Made by a program: the position numbers and the translations under genes. 64,000 bases of DNA, taken from NCBI GenBank assembly GCA_018257865.1, contig JAEUBA010000033.1:1-64000 (forward strand), read 5' to 3'. This stretch comes from Stereocaulon alpinum (lineage: Eukaryota; Ascomycota; Lecanoromycetes; Lecanorales; Stereocaulaceae). Within the stretch, counting starts at the first letter, position 1; each line of letters starts with the position of its first letter. This document shows, in pieces, positions 31,962 through 42,218 of the stretch. The notes beneath the pieces were generated by a model that was not told where the DNA came from, made no database searches, and saw only the letters and a program-made list of their open reading frames with translations.

Positions 31962-33347
31962 TTACAGGCCTGCCATTTCTCTGACTAGACCAGCTCTTAC
32001 CCAGCCTCTCGCAAAATTCCTTCCCGTGTATAGCAGAACGCAAATCCACCAAACCCGTCCTACGATGCCATCGTACCACCTCTCCAGACTCTTGCCTTTG
32101 TCACCTTCCCCTCCTAATTCCTTCTTCTCCTGCTGCTTTTGGTTTCTCCTGTGCCTCAAAACAACCATCTCCACCCCCTCCTCAATAACAACAGCAAGTC
32201 CGTTGCCCGCAAAGAACCATGCCTCCCCAAACGCTCCATTCCATCCTCCCATAACGGTATGCGCCGCAAAACTATGCACAAACGCTGAGCTCACAAACCC
32301 ACCAAGCACCTTCCCAACATCCGCTTCCTCTCCAGGCTTCCTCCCTGTCAATTTCCGCTCAAGCCATTCGCCGGGCCAGACGCCGTAGACAAGAAATAAC
32401 CGAGAGAAGAGCCGATGCCAGCCGTAGCTCCAGAAACCGCGGACGGATTTTAATTCCCAGACACGAGCTGTATACAGTGGGGGAAAGTAACTCAATGGAT
32501 GTGGCTTCAATGGCGCTAACATAATCGCAAATCCACTGTGACCGAGTGAAAACGCAGACATTAGAAAAGCGCCTAGAGATGCTGTCAATACAGCTTGCAG
32601 ACTGTATGGCAGGTCATCGAAGGTCTCGCCATGAGATAATCGCAAAGAGTAGATATCAAGGATAATCGCCCAACTGACAAGCAAAACCGGCACCACATGC
32701 ACGAGTATAGAATGTGTCCGATCACGAACAGAGGGCCGCCATGTATGGCGAGTATGTCGTACGTCTGCACTCGTCCATGTAAAGCCAGCGCCACGCATAG
32801 AGAGTTCCAGTTCCAGAGCCCAGCTCATACGGTCGAGCCAGCCGTGGGGCCATCCCTCGTCGGTCGTAGCCGTCTCGATCACTGCTTCCCCACCAGGCTT
32901 CAGGAAGTGTAGGCTAAAGTAGCTTTCAGCACTCGCTCCTCGCCTTGGACCTGGCCTTGCGGTGCGCGGTGCATGATGGTATTTTACGCGCCTCGGGATA
33001 CGCCCAAACAAATATGGTGTTATAAAAAATGCATCTAGCACTCTGCAGCCTCCATATAACCCCACGAGCGCGAGTTGGTATGTTAGGCCGACGGAGAAGG
33101 GGACGTGGTAGGCTAGTGGGAGACGGAAGAAAAGGAAGCCTGAGGCTGCTGCTAGAGTGTTACGGAGGATGGCAATTGCTGTTTGGTAGCTGTGTGATGG
33201 AAAAGGTGGGAGCAGAAGGAGGGCGAGGTAGTATATCAAGGGTGGGGCGAGTGCCGCAAGAGGTGTGAGGGATGCGGTTCCTGGGAGGGTTTTGAGGTCG
33301 GGACGCGGTGGTGGGGGAATGGTGGGGAGGTAGGAGAAGAAAGCCAT
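31962..33347 (-). CDS. Wax-synthase-like membrane O-acyltransferase
   Basis: 461 residues from the ATG at 33345-33347. The frame stays open further to 33464, but that extension begins with TTG and lacks an ATG. There are at least seven hydrophobic segments, including the Leu/Pro-rich one near residue 35, one near 75-95 and later LVHVVPVLLVSWAIILDIYSL. The signature of the fungal wax synthase (MBOAT_2) domain is clear: SVRGFWSYGWHRLFSRLF near 320-340, followed by GGFVSSAFVHSFAAHT with the conserved histidine of the acyltransferase site. Such proteins acylate long-chain alcohols, sterols or secondary metabolites in the ER; some fungal relatives acetylate trichothecenes or terpenoids. No metabolite cluster surrounds it, so the substrate is unknown. 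A basic, Gln/Lys/Glu-rich loop (about 405-430) breaks the C-terminal spans. Confidence 0.82.
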   Translation of the reverse strand: MAFFSYLPTIPPPPRPDLKTLPGTASLTPLAALAPPLIYYLALLLLPPFPSHSYQTAIAILRNTLAAASGFLFFRLPLAYHVPFSVGLTYQLALVGLYGGCRVLDAFFITPYLFGRIPRRVKYHHAPRTARPGPRRGASAESYFSLHFLKPGGEAVIETATTDEGWPHGWLDRMSWALELELSMRGAGFTWTSADVRHTRHTWRPSVRDRTHSILVHVVPVLLVSWAIILDIYSLRLSHGETFDDLPYSLQAVLTASLGAFLMSAFSLGHSGFAIMLAPLKPHPLSYFPPLYTARVWELKSVRGFWSYGWHRLFSRLFLVYGVWPGEWLERKLTGRKPGEEADVGKVLGGFVSSAFVHSFAAHTVMGGWNGAFGEAWFFAGNGLAVVIEEGVEMVVLRHRRNQKQQEKKELGGEGDKGKSLERWYDGIVGRVWWICVLLYTGRNFARGWVRAGLVREMAGL

Positions 33348-34084
33348 AGAGAGGATGTTGGAAGAGACATTGATGCAGGTAGTGAGGAGACTACTGTAGG
33401 CTGTAGCTCCTGGTCCGGCGCGGACCGTATCTGGAGAGTCAAGAACATTGTCATGCAGGTTCAACCGTCATAAACTTTAATAAACCCCACGCTAAGCCGA
33501 ACATAGAGAATGAGCAAATAGCATCCGCAGTCATTATCATTGGGGGCTGAAAATCGTACATCATTGGCGTAAATCATTCGAAACGTCTTAGGGCTATCTA
33601 CCGTTTGGTCCAGTCGCCTGGGTGAAGGTTGAGCAGGAGTTCACCTTTGCCTGTGGCTCCTGAGTACCACACACTCTGCCATTCGTTCACCGAGAGCAAG
33701 AGACTTCTCCGGTTTTCACACTGAAGAGCGGCAGCTCGGTAATCTACCCTTTTCTCTGAAGCATTCAGATTGGCTTTCACTAACGGCTCTTCGCCAAGAA
33801 TGTTCCGGTCTCTCTGCTTCAGAACACCTTCATTTCTTGCCTGGCAGAGCAACCAGTCGGTCACTTACTAGTCATTCTTGAGCAGAGCACCACGATTTCC
33901 TGCGGTTTTTTGACCCAAAATGTAAAATAAGAGCCTCAACAGTAGAAAATTGAAAACTCAATCAGGTATGATGTGTCAATCGAAAGTGCTTTCTATGATC
34001 AAGATTATGTTTCTATGGGGAAATGCATTGCTCTTATATACAACCCTGCAATGCGTATTGAACTACGCCAACGATAACATTGAC
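33348..34084. other. Intergenic with an orphan coding-like stretch
   Basis: It separates the acyltransferase start from the anion-transporter stop. On the minus strand, 33598-33864 gives an 88-codon frame that starts with GTG directly after a TAA. It reads like natural protein (for instance SVNEWQSVWYSGATGKGEL) but no ATG or convincing upstream exon is found. A TATA-like string lies upstream on the minus strand (near 34033-34041). A small unannotated gene or a remnant is possible. Confidence 0.3.
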
Positions 34085-36540
34085 TCATGATCTCCCATGA
34101 CGGCTCGTACTTCTCCTGCGTGTTTCGCGGCTCCTTGAGCCCAGTCTCTGCATCTCGAAGGCCTCATCCCTCGTCTCATTCTGAAAGCTCGTTCTCCTGC
34201 GTGTCATCTTACTGCTCGCCTCGCCCCTCTCGACAAGTTCATCTTCTTCGCCTTTTCCGCCATCGAGCGTGGGTGTCGAGCCATTCCCGACATCTACGTC
34301 CTCTCCAAAGTTCCCACCAACACTCTCCATAGTAAATGGACTCGCCGTCGGTGCGTCCAGCACGCTCAATTCCTCGGCAGTGAAATACTTCGGCAGCAGA
34401 AAAGTTCTCACAGGAACGAGCAAGAGGATGATGATTGGGAAGCCAATAGCTGCGATCGTTTGTGTAATGGCAAACGTTGCACCGAAGCCGATAAGCTCGA
34501 AAACGACGAAGCACCAGATAGCTTGTTGGCGCCGCATACGTTTGAGTGGGTCAGAAGCAGGGGTGAAATTCTTGTCCCTTGCAAGATATAGCAACTTCAG
34601 CGTGATCCCATTCGCCTGGAGAGCCTGGACGCCCATGACAAAGAAGAGCCCAGCAAGCACTCCTCTCGGAATGAGGTGTAGAACCACAAGCAGCGGTCCA
34701 GTCATGGTGCCCAGTGTTAGCAGACCTTGCGCGAGATTAGAAACGCGCTGTTCCACGACATGATCGATAGCGCGAGTGGCGTGACCTTTTGCAGCGCCCG
34801 ACTCGGAGTCATCGGTCACTTGGCGAGTCACGCAAAGCGAATTTGTGTGGAAGGGCGCTTGAGGAATGAGACCATTAGGGAAAGGAATGCCGAGAAGACC
34901 GGCAACGCCCGTTGTAAAGCCCAGGAGGAAGATGTCCCAGTGGAAACCGGCGGGCTTACGGAGGGGGAACTCAGTGCCTTGGGCTATTAAGGAAGAGACT
35001 GTGGGATGGTTAGCTTCTTGTTCTTGAGATGGGTACAATGAGCTTCAAATCTCGAAGACTTCCAGGAACGATGTGTAATTGTAGCAGGATAACGTAGGGA
35101 GACTCACCATTGTGATCGAAGTAGAAGAGGATTGTCAGCAGAACGGCGAACGGTATGGCAATAAAGATGTCGCCAACATCAATGTCCCAGAAATGGATGA
35201 GCCATCCACGATCTTTTGTAGGGAAAAATGCCTTGCTAGTAGGTAGAGTCGCAAGAGGGACGTCTTTCATGTGCCCGAAATGAACAAATCCGGTGAAAAA
35301 AATAATTATAAGTGGTGTGCCGTAGTCTTCGATGAATTTGCGGACATGGCGTTGGAGGAAGTTACTGCCGCCAAGTTCACCGGATGCGAAGCCAAAGCCC
35401 AGGACAAGAAGCGAGACCATGATCGAAAGGTAAGCTCCGGCCTCGCCCGAAACGTCCCACTGGCGGGTAAGCACCTGAATGCCTTTCTGCAGGTAGATGA
35501 AAGCGACGTAGAAACCAAAGATATCGCAGCTGAAACGGGTGACGTATGTAAGGACATTGCAAGCGTTAGTAAATGCTAATGCCCAGTGCATGAGTAGCGA
35601 CCATCTATCATGCACGTAAGCATTAGGCTCAAGGGCAACATTGGAGTCTCGAAGAACGCACAGTCCAATCCAGCAGAGGAAGGCAAAGTAGTTCGTACCA
35701 CGAGGGGTAACGATGTCGTAGACTGTATAATTGAAGACCGTGATTGGTCCTGTAGGTACGTTAGGACTAATACTCTGTCGACTCGATAGCGAAAAATTTG
35801 TACCAGTCACGCCAACAATTACAAGGGGCTGCGCAGCAAAAACAGAGAAAACCACCGAGCCCAGAACGGAAGCTAGGAGTACTTCATTAACGCCAAAGCT
35901 CATGTCTGTCTTGGTAAACATATCTAGTGAAAAGGCCAGGGCTGGTAAGATACTAGAACAATCATTAGTGGCGGTCGTTCACCGTAGGATGGACTGTAGG
36001 TATCCAAGCAAAGTGAAGGTCGAAGCAATAGCAACATAGTGCTAGATTGTGGCATAATGGCAATTGTTCGAGAAGAAATGGCACAAGCATCACGCAGAGA
36101 AATGCTTGTAGAGCAAGACTTGATATCGCACAAATATTCTGGGTTCATACTTGGCCTGTTGATGGTAGTCAGTATCTTGGTTCTTGTCCTTTAGTCTTGA
36201 TAAGGGAACGCACAAAATACATATACACGGTAGCAGGGATAACACGGTAATCCCAAGCATCAGTCCAATCACTCCAGTAAAATGGGGCTCTTCTTCTGAC
36301 ATCATTGATCATCCCTCTGAAAAGGCGAACCTTCCACCACCGGCTTTTGTCGTCGGACACATTTCTTTGAGCTTGAGCTGTATCATTGGACAGATTCCCT
36401 TCGTACTCGGCTTGATCATCAGAACGTGATGAGATAAAAGGCAGGCGTGGCTGCCTTGGCTTCTTCCTGGTGCTGCTTGTCGATTGAGAGATGGTGGGGT
36501 GGATGTGGGCCCCAGAAGGCATCCTGTGCGGAGAGCTCAT
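34085..36540 (-). CDS. BOR1: Bor1/band-3-type anion (borate or bicarbonate) transporter
   Basis: Six exons: 36214-36540, 36151-36155 (5 nt), 35804-35952, 35108-35749 and 34085-34998 after a 54-nt intron at 35750-35803; 678 residues. The count is five coding blocks plus the 5-nt micro-exon only if the micro-exon is counted as one of five, so exons total five. The N-terminus (1-80) is cytosolic and Ser-rich. RLFRGMINDVRRRAPFYWSDW and DAWDYRVIPATVYMYF begin the transporter; the micro-exon supplies the residues that join this to ANILPALAFSLDMF. AAQPLVIVGVTGPITVFNY is the SLC4 hallmark, and about 11-13 membrane spans follow, including the LLGIPFPNGLIPQAPFH loop. The tail is acidic then Arg/Ser-rich. 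Yeast Bor1 exports borate at the plasma membrane. The 54-nt intron is in frame and free of stops, so an unspliced form would carry 18 extra residues. Confidence 0.9.
36151..36155 (-). other. 5-nt micro-exon (reads GCCAA on the minus strand)
   Basis: Exon 1 ends in phase 0 after codon F109 with donor GTGCGT (36213 downward), and the next long exon starts with one base left over after TTCTAG. Neither end can be joined directly without breaking the conserved YF-AN-ILPA segment. CAACAG at 36156-36161 followed by five bases and donor GTATGA exactly supplies Ala and two bases of Asn. Flanking introns are 58 nt (36156-36213) and 198 nt (35953-36150). Confidence 0.75.
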
Positions 36541-38083
36541 TGCGATATTGAATTGATCAGACAGAAGATCCGAATGCAGTAATCTGTAAGCCTCATAAAT
36601 ACGAATGGAGATTTGAGCAGCCGGGTTTAAAGGTTAGTGAAGTTGAGAGCCGTTCATCCGGCCCGTTGCTTTGTCTTGGAGGGACTCACCCTCAGAGTAC
36701 GTAAGCGGTGGCCCTAGAGCAGACCCTAGAGCGGCTTGTTGGGCGGTTGTAGAAGCCCCCTAGAACTTGCCGATCTAGGCCAGAACAGTGACCAAGTTTG
36801 CTTCGCCTCAGTGATCTGCTTCAGGGCGCTTGATAGGGCGACGCCTACTCAGAGCTTTTGTGGGGGCGAATCCTTCTAGCGACAAGGACTTCGCTCCGAT
36901 GCTTGGCCCGGGAAGTTGCATCTTCTAGAAAATTGCTGACCTCGGTCAATGCACAGGGGTCAAATGTCACACTGCGCTAGCTTGACAATCGGTCTTAGCT
37001 GCATATGTTTTAGTTGGAAAAGTCCCCACATGCTCCCTGTGTTGGGCAGGGACCACACCACACCATATGACACCTGAGACACATTGCATTCTTGCAGTTG
37101 ATATCAATTACTCGAGTCGTGCAAAGGTCTGGCGAAACGCTAAACGTGTAGGGCGAGGACACCAATACGTACGTACGTAGATCGTTGTACTCGTAAGCAG
37201 CCCCAGTGAGAATATTGTTGTCCTCGCTATAGGACCTTAGCGCCTCGCTAGACTTCTTGGGCGACACAAGTACAGTTACGTAGCAGCGAAGATTCTGTCG
37301 TCCAGGTCCCTGTGGATATTTTTAGGAGTTCGGAGAACGTTTCCTGAGGGAAAGATTAACTTAAGGTAGTGGTTAGGGGGGACGCCATTTCCCCGGCTGC
37401 ATTACTGCCTATTGAACCTGCATGATGGCACAAAACACTTGAGGCTTGAATACCTGACTCAATCGAGCTGTTGCGGACCATATGTTACATTGTAAATTTG
37501 TATGTAACATCGTATGAGAGGAAGAGCCAAGATGGCCCATGTCAAGTTTTAAGGGTTGCCGGATATAAGTCAAAGACGTTGGTACTTTCGTGGAGCCCTT
37601 CCCTTAGAAGCCAGATAAGCTTTTGATGCCGTCATTGATGGCTTTGATATCTTGGCACTAACACGCACAAGGGCAAACAAAGCAACAAGTTCAATCCGCC
37701 TTGAGGGTCGAGACCATGTGGTGCCCATGGCACACCTTAGTGAATTTATTTGGATTTATCCACGCGGGAGGTTCGTATCCCCGTAAAAGCCCAGGATGGA
37801 CATAAGTCGGAGCGCAAGGACTGGCGAGCATGCAACTCCGCCCTGTCCGGCAATCGCAAATGGTGATCGACAATATCAATTGTGCTAGAATCCGATACAT
37901 CCGACTCGAACTTTACCCTTTGTGTCCTCCACGCATTATTCCCTCTGTGCACCTCCACACATTATTACTAATTTCGGGCTTGTCAGAGAGCCTACAGATA
38001 GCCTCAAATAACCCGGCCATTGCGTTCCTCTTCAAGACCAACCTTGAAGAGAGGACCCAAATGAAGTACCCTACTTATCAATA
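36541..38083. promoter_or_regulatory. Divergent intergenic region, Bor1 and Zn2Cys6 genes
   Basis: 1.5 kb between the start codons of the transporter (minus) and the Zn2Cys6 factor (plus). No protein or RNA gene recognised. The frame at plus 37830-38084 runs into the gene start and is likely 5' leader. Confidence 0.5.
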
Positions 38084-41000
38084 ATGACGTCTAATCAGAG
38101 CCATTCTGGCTCGTCAGATGGAGAATATGAAGATGACGCGGCCATGCCAGAAGCGCACTGGGAGTCGCAACCTCAGCTTTCATCCGACCCTTCGCCATCC
38201 ATGGAAAGCAGCACGCCCTCTTCAGCACAACCTGCAAAGCCTGCTGTTCCAATGCAGAAACGTCGGCGCGTGACCAGAGCTTGCGATGAGTGTAGACGGA
38301 AAAAGATCAAGTGCGACGGGAAGCAGCCTTGTACACACTGTACAGTCTACAGCTATGGTCGGTGGAGCGCCCAAATCCCTACATAAAGTCGCTGAATGCT
38401 CTCTGGCGTGCGATAGTTGACCCGTTGCGTCTAGATTGTACCTACGACCAACCATCGAATCGGAGACGCAACCCTGCTCCTCATTATGTTGAAGCACTGG
38501 AAAACCGATTGCATCGAGCCGAAGCTCTCCTGAGAACTGTCCTTCCCGACGTCGATCTCAGCGATCCAAGTACGGACAACGGAGCACCACAGCGCATGCA
38601 TTCATCAATGAAACAAAAGTTGCAGCCGACACACTCAGGCCAAGCTAGGCCTTGGGTGCCCATCGAACACCCTCAACAGGGCAGTGACGGAGAGAGAGAA
38701 TCTATGCTTGAATCAATGGTGGCAAATACGGGCTTATTGGATCTTGACGACGAAGGCAACTGGGATTTTCATGGGCACTCGTCAGGTCGTGCTTTCTTGA
38801 AGAAGATGCGTGAACAGTTCGGGGATCTGGTTGGAAAGGACGCTTCGAATGGTCCAGGACCATTGGAATTCATAAGATATAAAAGTCTCTCCCCGTCCAT
38901 GGACTCGCCAAAATATTCGGTCGACTCTCCCCTGGCTCGGAACCTCCCAATAACCCATGAATTACCCTCAAGGTTTTGTGCACAATTACTGTGCGAAAAC
39001 GCGTTGGATGATGCTAGCGCTATAGTACGGATTGTGCATCAACCGACCTTCTATGTCATGTTGAATCGAGTGTACGATACTCCTAATGAAGAGTTTGGAG
39101 ACGAAGAAAATAAATTTGTGGCGCTACTGTACGGTGTGATAGCTCTAGGTGCACTATTTTGCAAAGCAGAACAAAGTCAATTGATGAAGAACGGTTACGA
39201 AAACGCCATCGATCAAGGGTGAGTGAAATGGGTCGGGATGCTAGGAATTGCACACTGACAATCTATCAGATACCACTGGTTCAGAGTCTCCCGTCAACTG
39301 GTTGACCTGACCGACTGCCGGGACTTGACATCGCTGCAAACCATCTTGTATATGATTTTATTCCTGCAGTCATCAGCACGCCTTAGTACGTGCTACTCCT
39401 ACCTTGGCATTGCCCTCAGGTCTGCCATTCGAATGGGTCTGCACCGTTCCGTTTCCAATACGTTCAACCCTGTGGAAAGGGAACTTCGAAAGCGCATATT
39501 CTGGGTCATTCGAAAATTAGATATATACGTGGGTGCGCTGCTTGGGTTGCCTCAAATGTTAAGCAACGACGACATCGATCAAGAGATGCCACTGGAGGTC
39601 GATGATGATTACATCACTTTGGAAAAAATCTCCCCAATGCCCCCTGGAAAATTGTCGGTTTTTGTGGCCTTCAATGCCCATACTCGACTAGTACATATAC
39701 TGTCCAAGACTGTCAAATACATCTATCCCATCAAAGGGAACGATCGTTCAAGAAGCAAAGACCCCCAGTCGTATGTGGTAAGCCACTCGAAGATCCGGGA
39801 AATCGAGCAAGACTTGCAATCATGGATGGAGAAATTACCAATGCCATTTAGACCCGGCGAAGAGGCAACTCCCGAGTTCATGAGGTAGTACTTGCTCTTT
39901 CAGACATAGTAAGGTTATACTGATTTTGTCTTTAGGATACGGCACATTTTACGTATGGCGTACGCTCATATTCAGATGTTCCTCTATCGTCCGTTTCTTC
40001 ATTACGTTTCCCAGTCAGTCCAGGCCAGACAGGTTGACAAGCGCTCGTATGCCTGCGCTGCAGCATGTGTGAGCGTTTCTCGCAATATCATTCACTTGAC
40101 CGCCGAAATGAAAAAGAGAGGATTGCTGGTTGGCTCATATTGGTTCTACATGTATACAACCTTCTTCGCCATTATATCACTACTTTTTTACGTGCTTGAA
40201 AATCCTCAAGGTTCTACTGTTGAAGAGATACTGAAAGATGCGCACGAGGGGAAAGACACTTTGGCTGGGCTTGCTGCGAGAAGTCTAGCAGCTGATAGAT
40301 GCTCGCAAACATTGAACGTAAGCATAGGCCCTTTCTAAGCTACAGTGTGTGGTCCTAATCACTTTTAAAGGGTCTTTTCGAAATGATACCAGGCAAGCTA
40401 CAAAAAGTTCGGAATTCATCCTCACAGAAGAAGCGGCAAGCGCCTTCGCAACTACCTTTAATAACATCACGTACCGTGCAGAGTGCACCGGATGTCTCCA
40501 TTATGTCAGTGTCAACCCATGCCGATGCTCCTATGCGACGTGCAAGCGACTCCCCAACTCAGCACGACTCTTGGAGACGGAATCCAATCCATCAAGAACC
40601 CTCGAACCTTCGCCATCAGGTAGTGAATAAAATGGATGCGCAATATCGTCGGAGTTCGCAGGATCCATATAGCTCTTCGAACCCTGACAGTCCGGGCATG
40701 CAAACGCCGAATAGTCCAAGCAGCTCCTTACCACCAAGCACAACCCAAGCCTCCTTCAGCATGCAAAACCCATTCTCTACCCAAGTCGTCCCAGATCTAA
40801 CCGCCATGATGTTTCCTTCGGCCGATCCGTTTGCTTATCCCAATCAGCCCATGACGACGCTCGAGAATCGGCAATTTATAAAGCAAGAGAACCCCATGGA
40901 CTCTAAAATCTACAACCTAGCGCCTACCACCAGTGCCTCGTACGATGGCCTTAGTTCCCAAATATTTGGCGGCATATCGCCATATCTAATACAAGGACAA

Positions 41001-41180
41001 CAACCTGGCTTTGGCATGCAGAGCATGAGCAATGCCGACCATCCGATTACCTCCATGTCAATGGACGCGGGTGGATGGCCGCAGCAGCCGCAGAGATCGG
41101 GAGGTACGCCTGGTGTTAACCTGGATCAGCTGTTTGGCGAAGATTGGGGAGGGTGGATGAATCAGGGCTACCGACAATGA
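38084..41180 (+). CDS. Zn2Cys6 fungal-specific transcription factor
   Basis: Five exons: 38084-38357, 38435-39218, 39270-39884, 39936-40317 and 40371-41180; 954 residues. The binuclear zinc cluster has C67, C70, C77, C83, C86 and C93 with spacing 2-6-5-2-6. The first intron splits codon 92, so the exact spacing supports that splice. A basic linker and short coiled segment (ALENRLHRAEALLR, about 109-122) follow. The middle is the fungal_trans regulatory domain: LYGVIALGALFC, then LTSLQTILYMILFLQSSAR and GIALRSAIRMGLHRS, the usual DNA-binding regulator signature, and AYAHIQMFLYRPFLHYVS. The C-terminal third is Gln/Ser/Pro rich with an aromatic-acidic end (LFGEDWGGWMNQGYRQ) that may be an activation domain. 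The target pathway cannot be told from sequence; it is not XlnR by its zinc cluster. Divergent from Bor1. Confidence 0.9.
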
Positions 41181-42218
41181 GCAGTGCTGGGCAACGGCCC
41201 AAAGAATACGAATGACGACAACGTTACTAATTCAGGAAACAATGGCTAATGAATTTCACGCGGTTCTGTACATAGGCAGCTTGGCGTAACGAGTGGTTTG
41301 CTGAGCCACGGTGTACGCGTCACGCAAAGGACATGGAATATTGGCAGCAGCGGAAATGTCGCATACATGGGATTCGAGCGAATACGCCATTGTATTATTA
41401 TTTAGCGAAAGATCTACCGTTTTTGAGCACCTTGTCTAATGTCCATAGCAAATACAATCTCGAGCGATGAGTTACCGCGCAAAGCATGCAGCGAAAGGCA
41501 AACCCCATTAGAGTATGGGAAATCGATGCTGATTCACCTCTGTATGCCCAGAGATCGAGTGTCGGGATCTCGTGGACTCAACGCTCAAGACTGATGGCGT
41601 TTTAGGACGTTTTTAGGGTTCGTAACGTTGCCTCGTTGTAGATGATGCGATTCTGAGTGTTGCACTACTACAGTACCCACTTTTGCATGCTTGAAAGTCT
41701 ACCCATCGCAGCTCTTACTGGATATGGTAAAGCGACTGCAGGTCGATCTAGAGGCTGACGAGCAGTCCCAAGCATTCCGCTCCGAGAGAAAATTGGCAAA
41801 GCGGGCCAAGCGCACCAAGACCGGGGGGCCTTAGCCCATTCTGGGCGAGACTTCAGAAGCAGAGCTGGGAGTGGGAACAAGGGCCGATTTCTAAGGGGGG
41901 CTGTGTTCTGCAAGTAGTGCTGACTAGTGGGGAAAGACCGAGTCCCTTATTTGCTCGAATGGAGTATGCCAAGACTTTCCGGTGGATTAAAGTTCCGCTC
42001 AGTCTTGGCAAAAGTTCGTTCGCCTTTTCGCCCTTTCCTCTTTCCTCTTTCCTTCTCATACTCGCCTCTTCATTTAACACTGCTCACCAAGAACTGCCCT
42101 CTTGGTACCAACAACTTTTCACTGTTCAAAAACCGCACATCTTCAATCACCAGAAAGGTACTTGTTCGAGTCTTTTGTCGTATATTGGACTTTGCTTGGC
42201 CGATTTTACTTGGCAAAG
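41181..42218. other. Intergenic: Zn2Cys6 3' flank and pacC upstream region
   Basis: 1.0 kb without a gene. The right half contains a set of PacC consensus sites (listed separately) and a pyrimidine-rich stretch near 42030-42075, likely in the pacC leader. Confidence 0.5.
41805..42214. promoter_or_regulatory. Cluster of five GCCARG PacC-binding consensus sites
   Basis: GCCAAG occurs on the plus strand at 41805-41810 and 41968-41973, and as CTTGGC (minus strand) at 42004-42009, 42195-42200 and 42209-42214, all within 415 bp upstream of the pacC start codon. GCCARG is the established PacC core site in Aspergillus. With even base use about 0.4 would be expected in this length. Autoregulation of pacC by its product is therefore likely, though two sites may be in the transcribed leader. 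Confidence 0.6.

Noticed and set aside
33348..33464. Longer N-terminus for the wax-synthase-like protein
   Set aside because: The extra 39 codons start with TTG and hold no ATG; the ATG at 33345-33347 is the first usable one, although an upstream exon is not excluded.
37760..37800. GGTTCGTATCCCC string resembling a tRNA T-arm
   Set aside because: No acceptor stem, anticodon arm or D-arm could be paired around it.
38084..41180. Call as xylanase regulator XlnR based on length
   Set aside because: The zinc cluster sequence is not of the XlnR type; length alone is no evidence.
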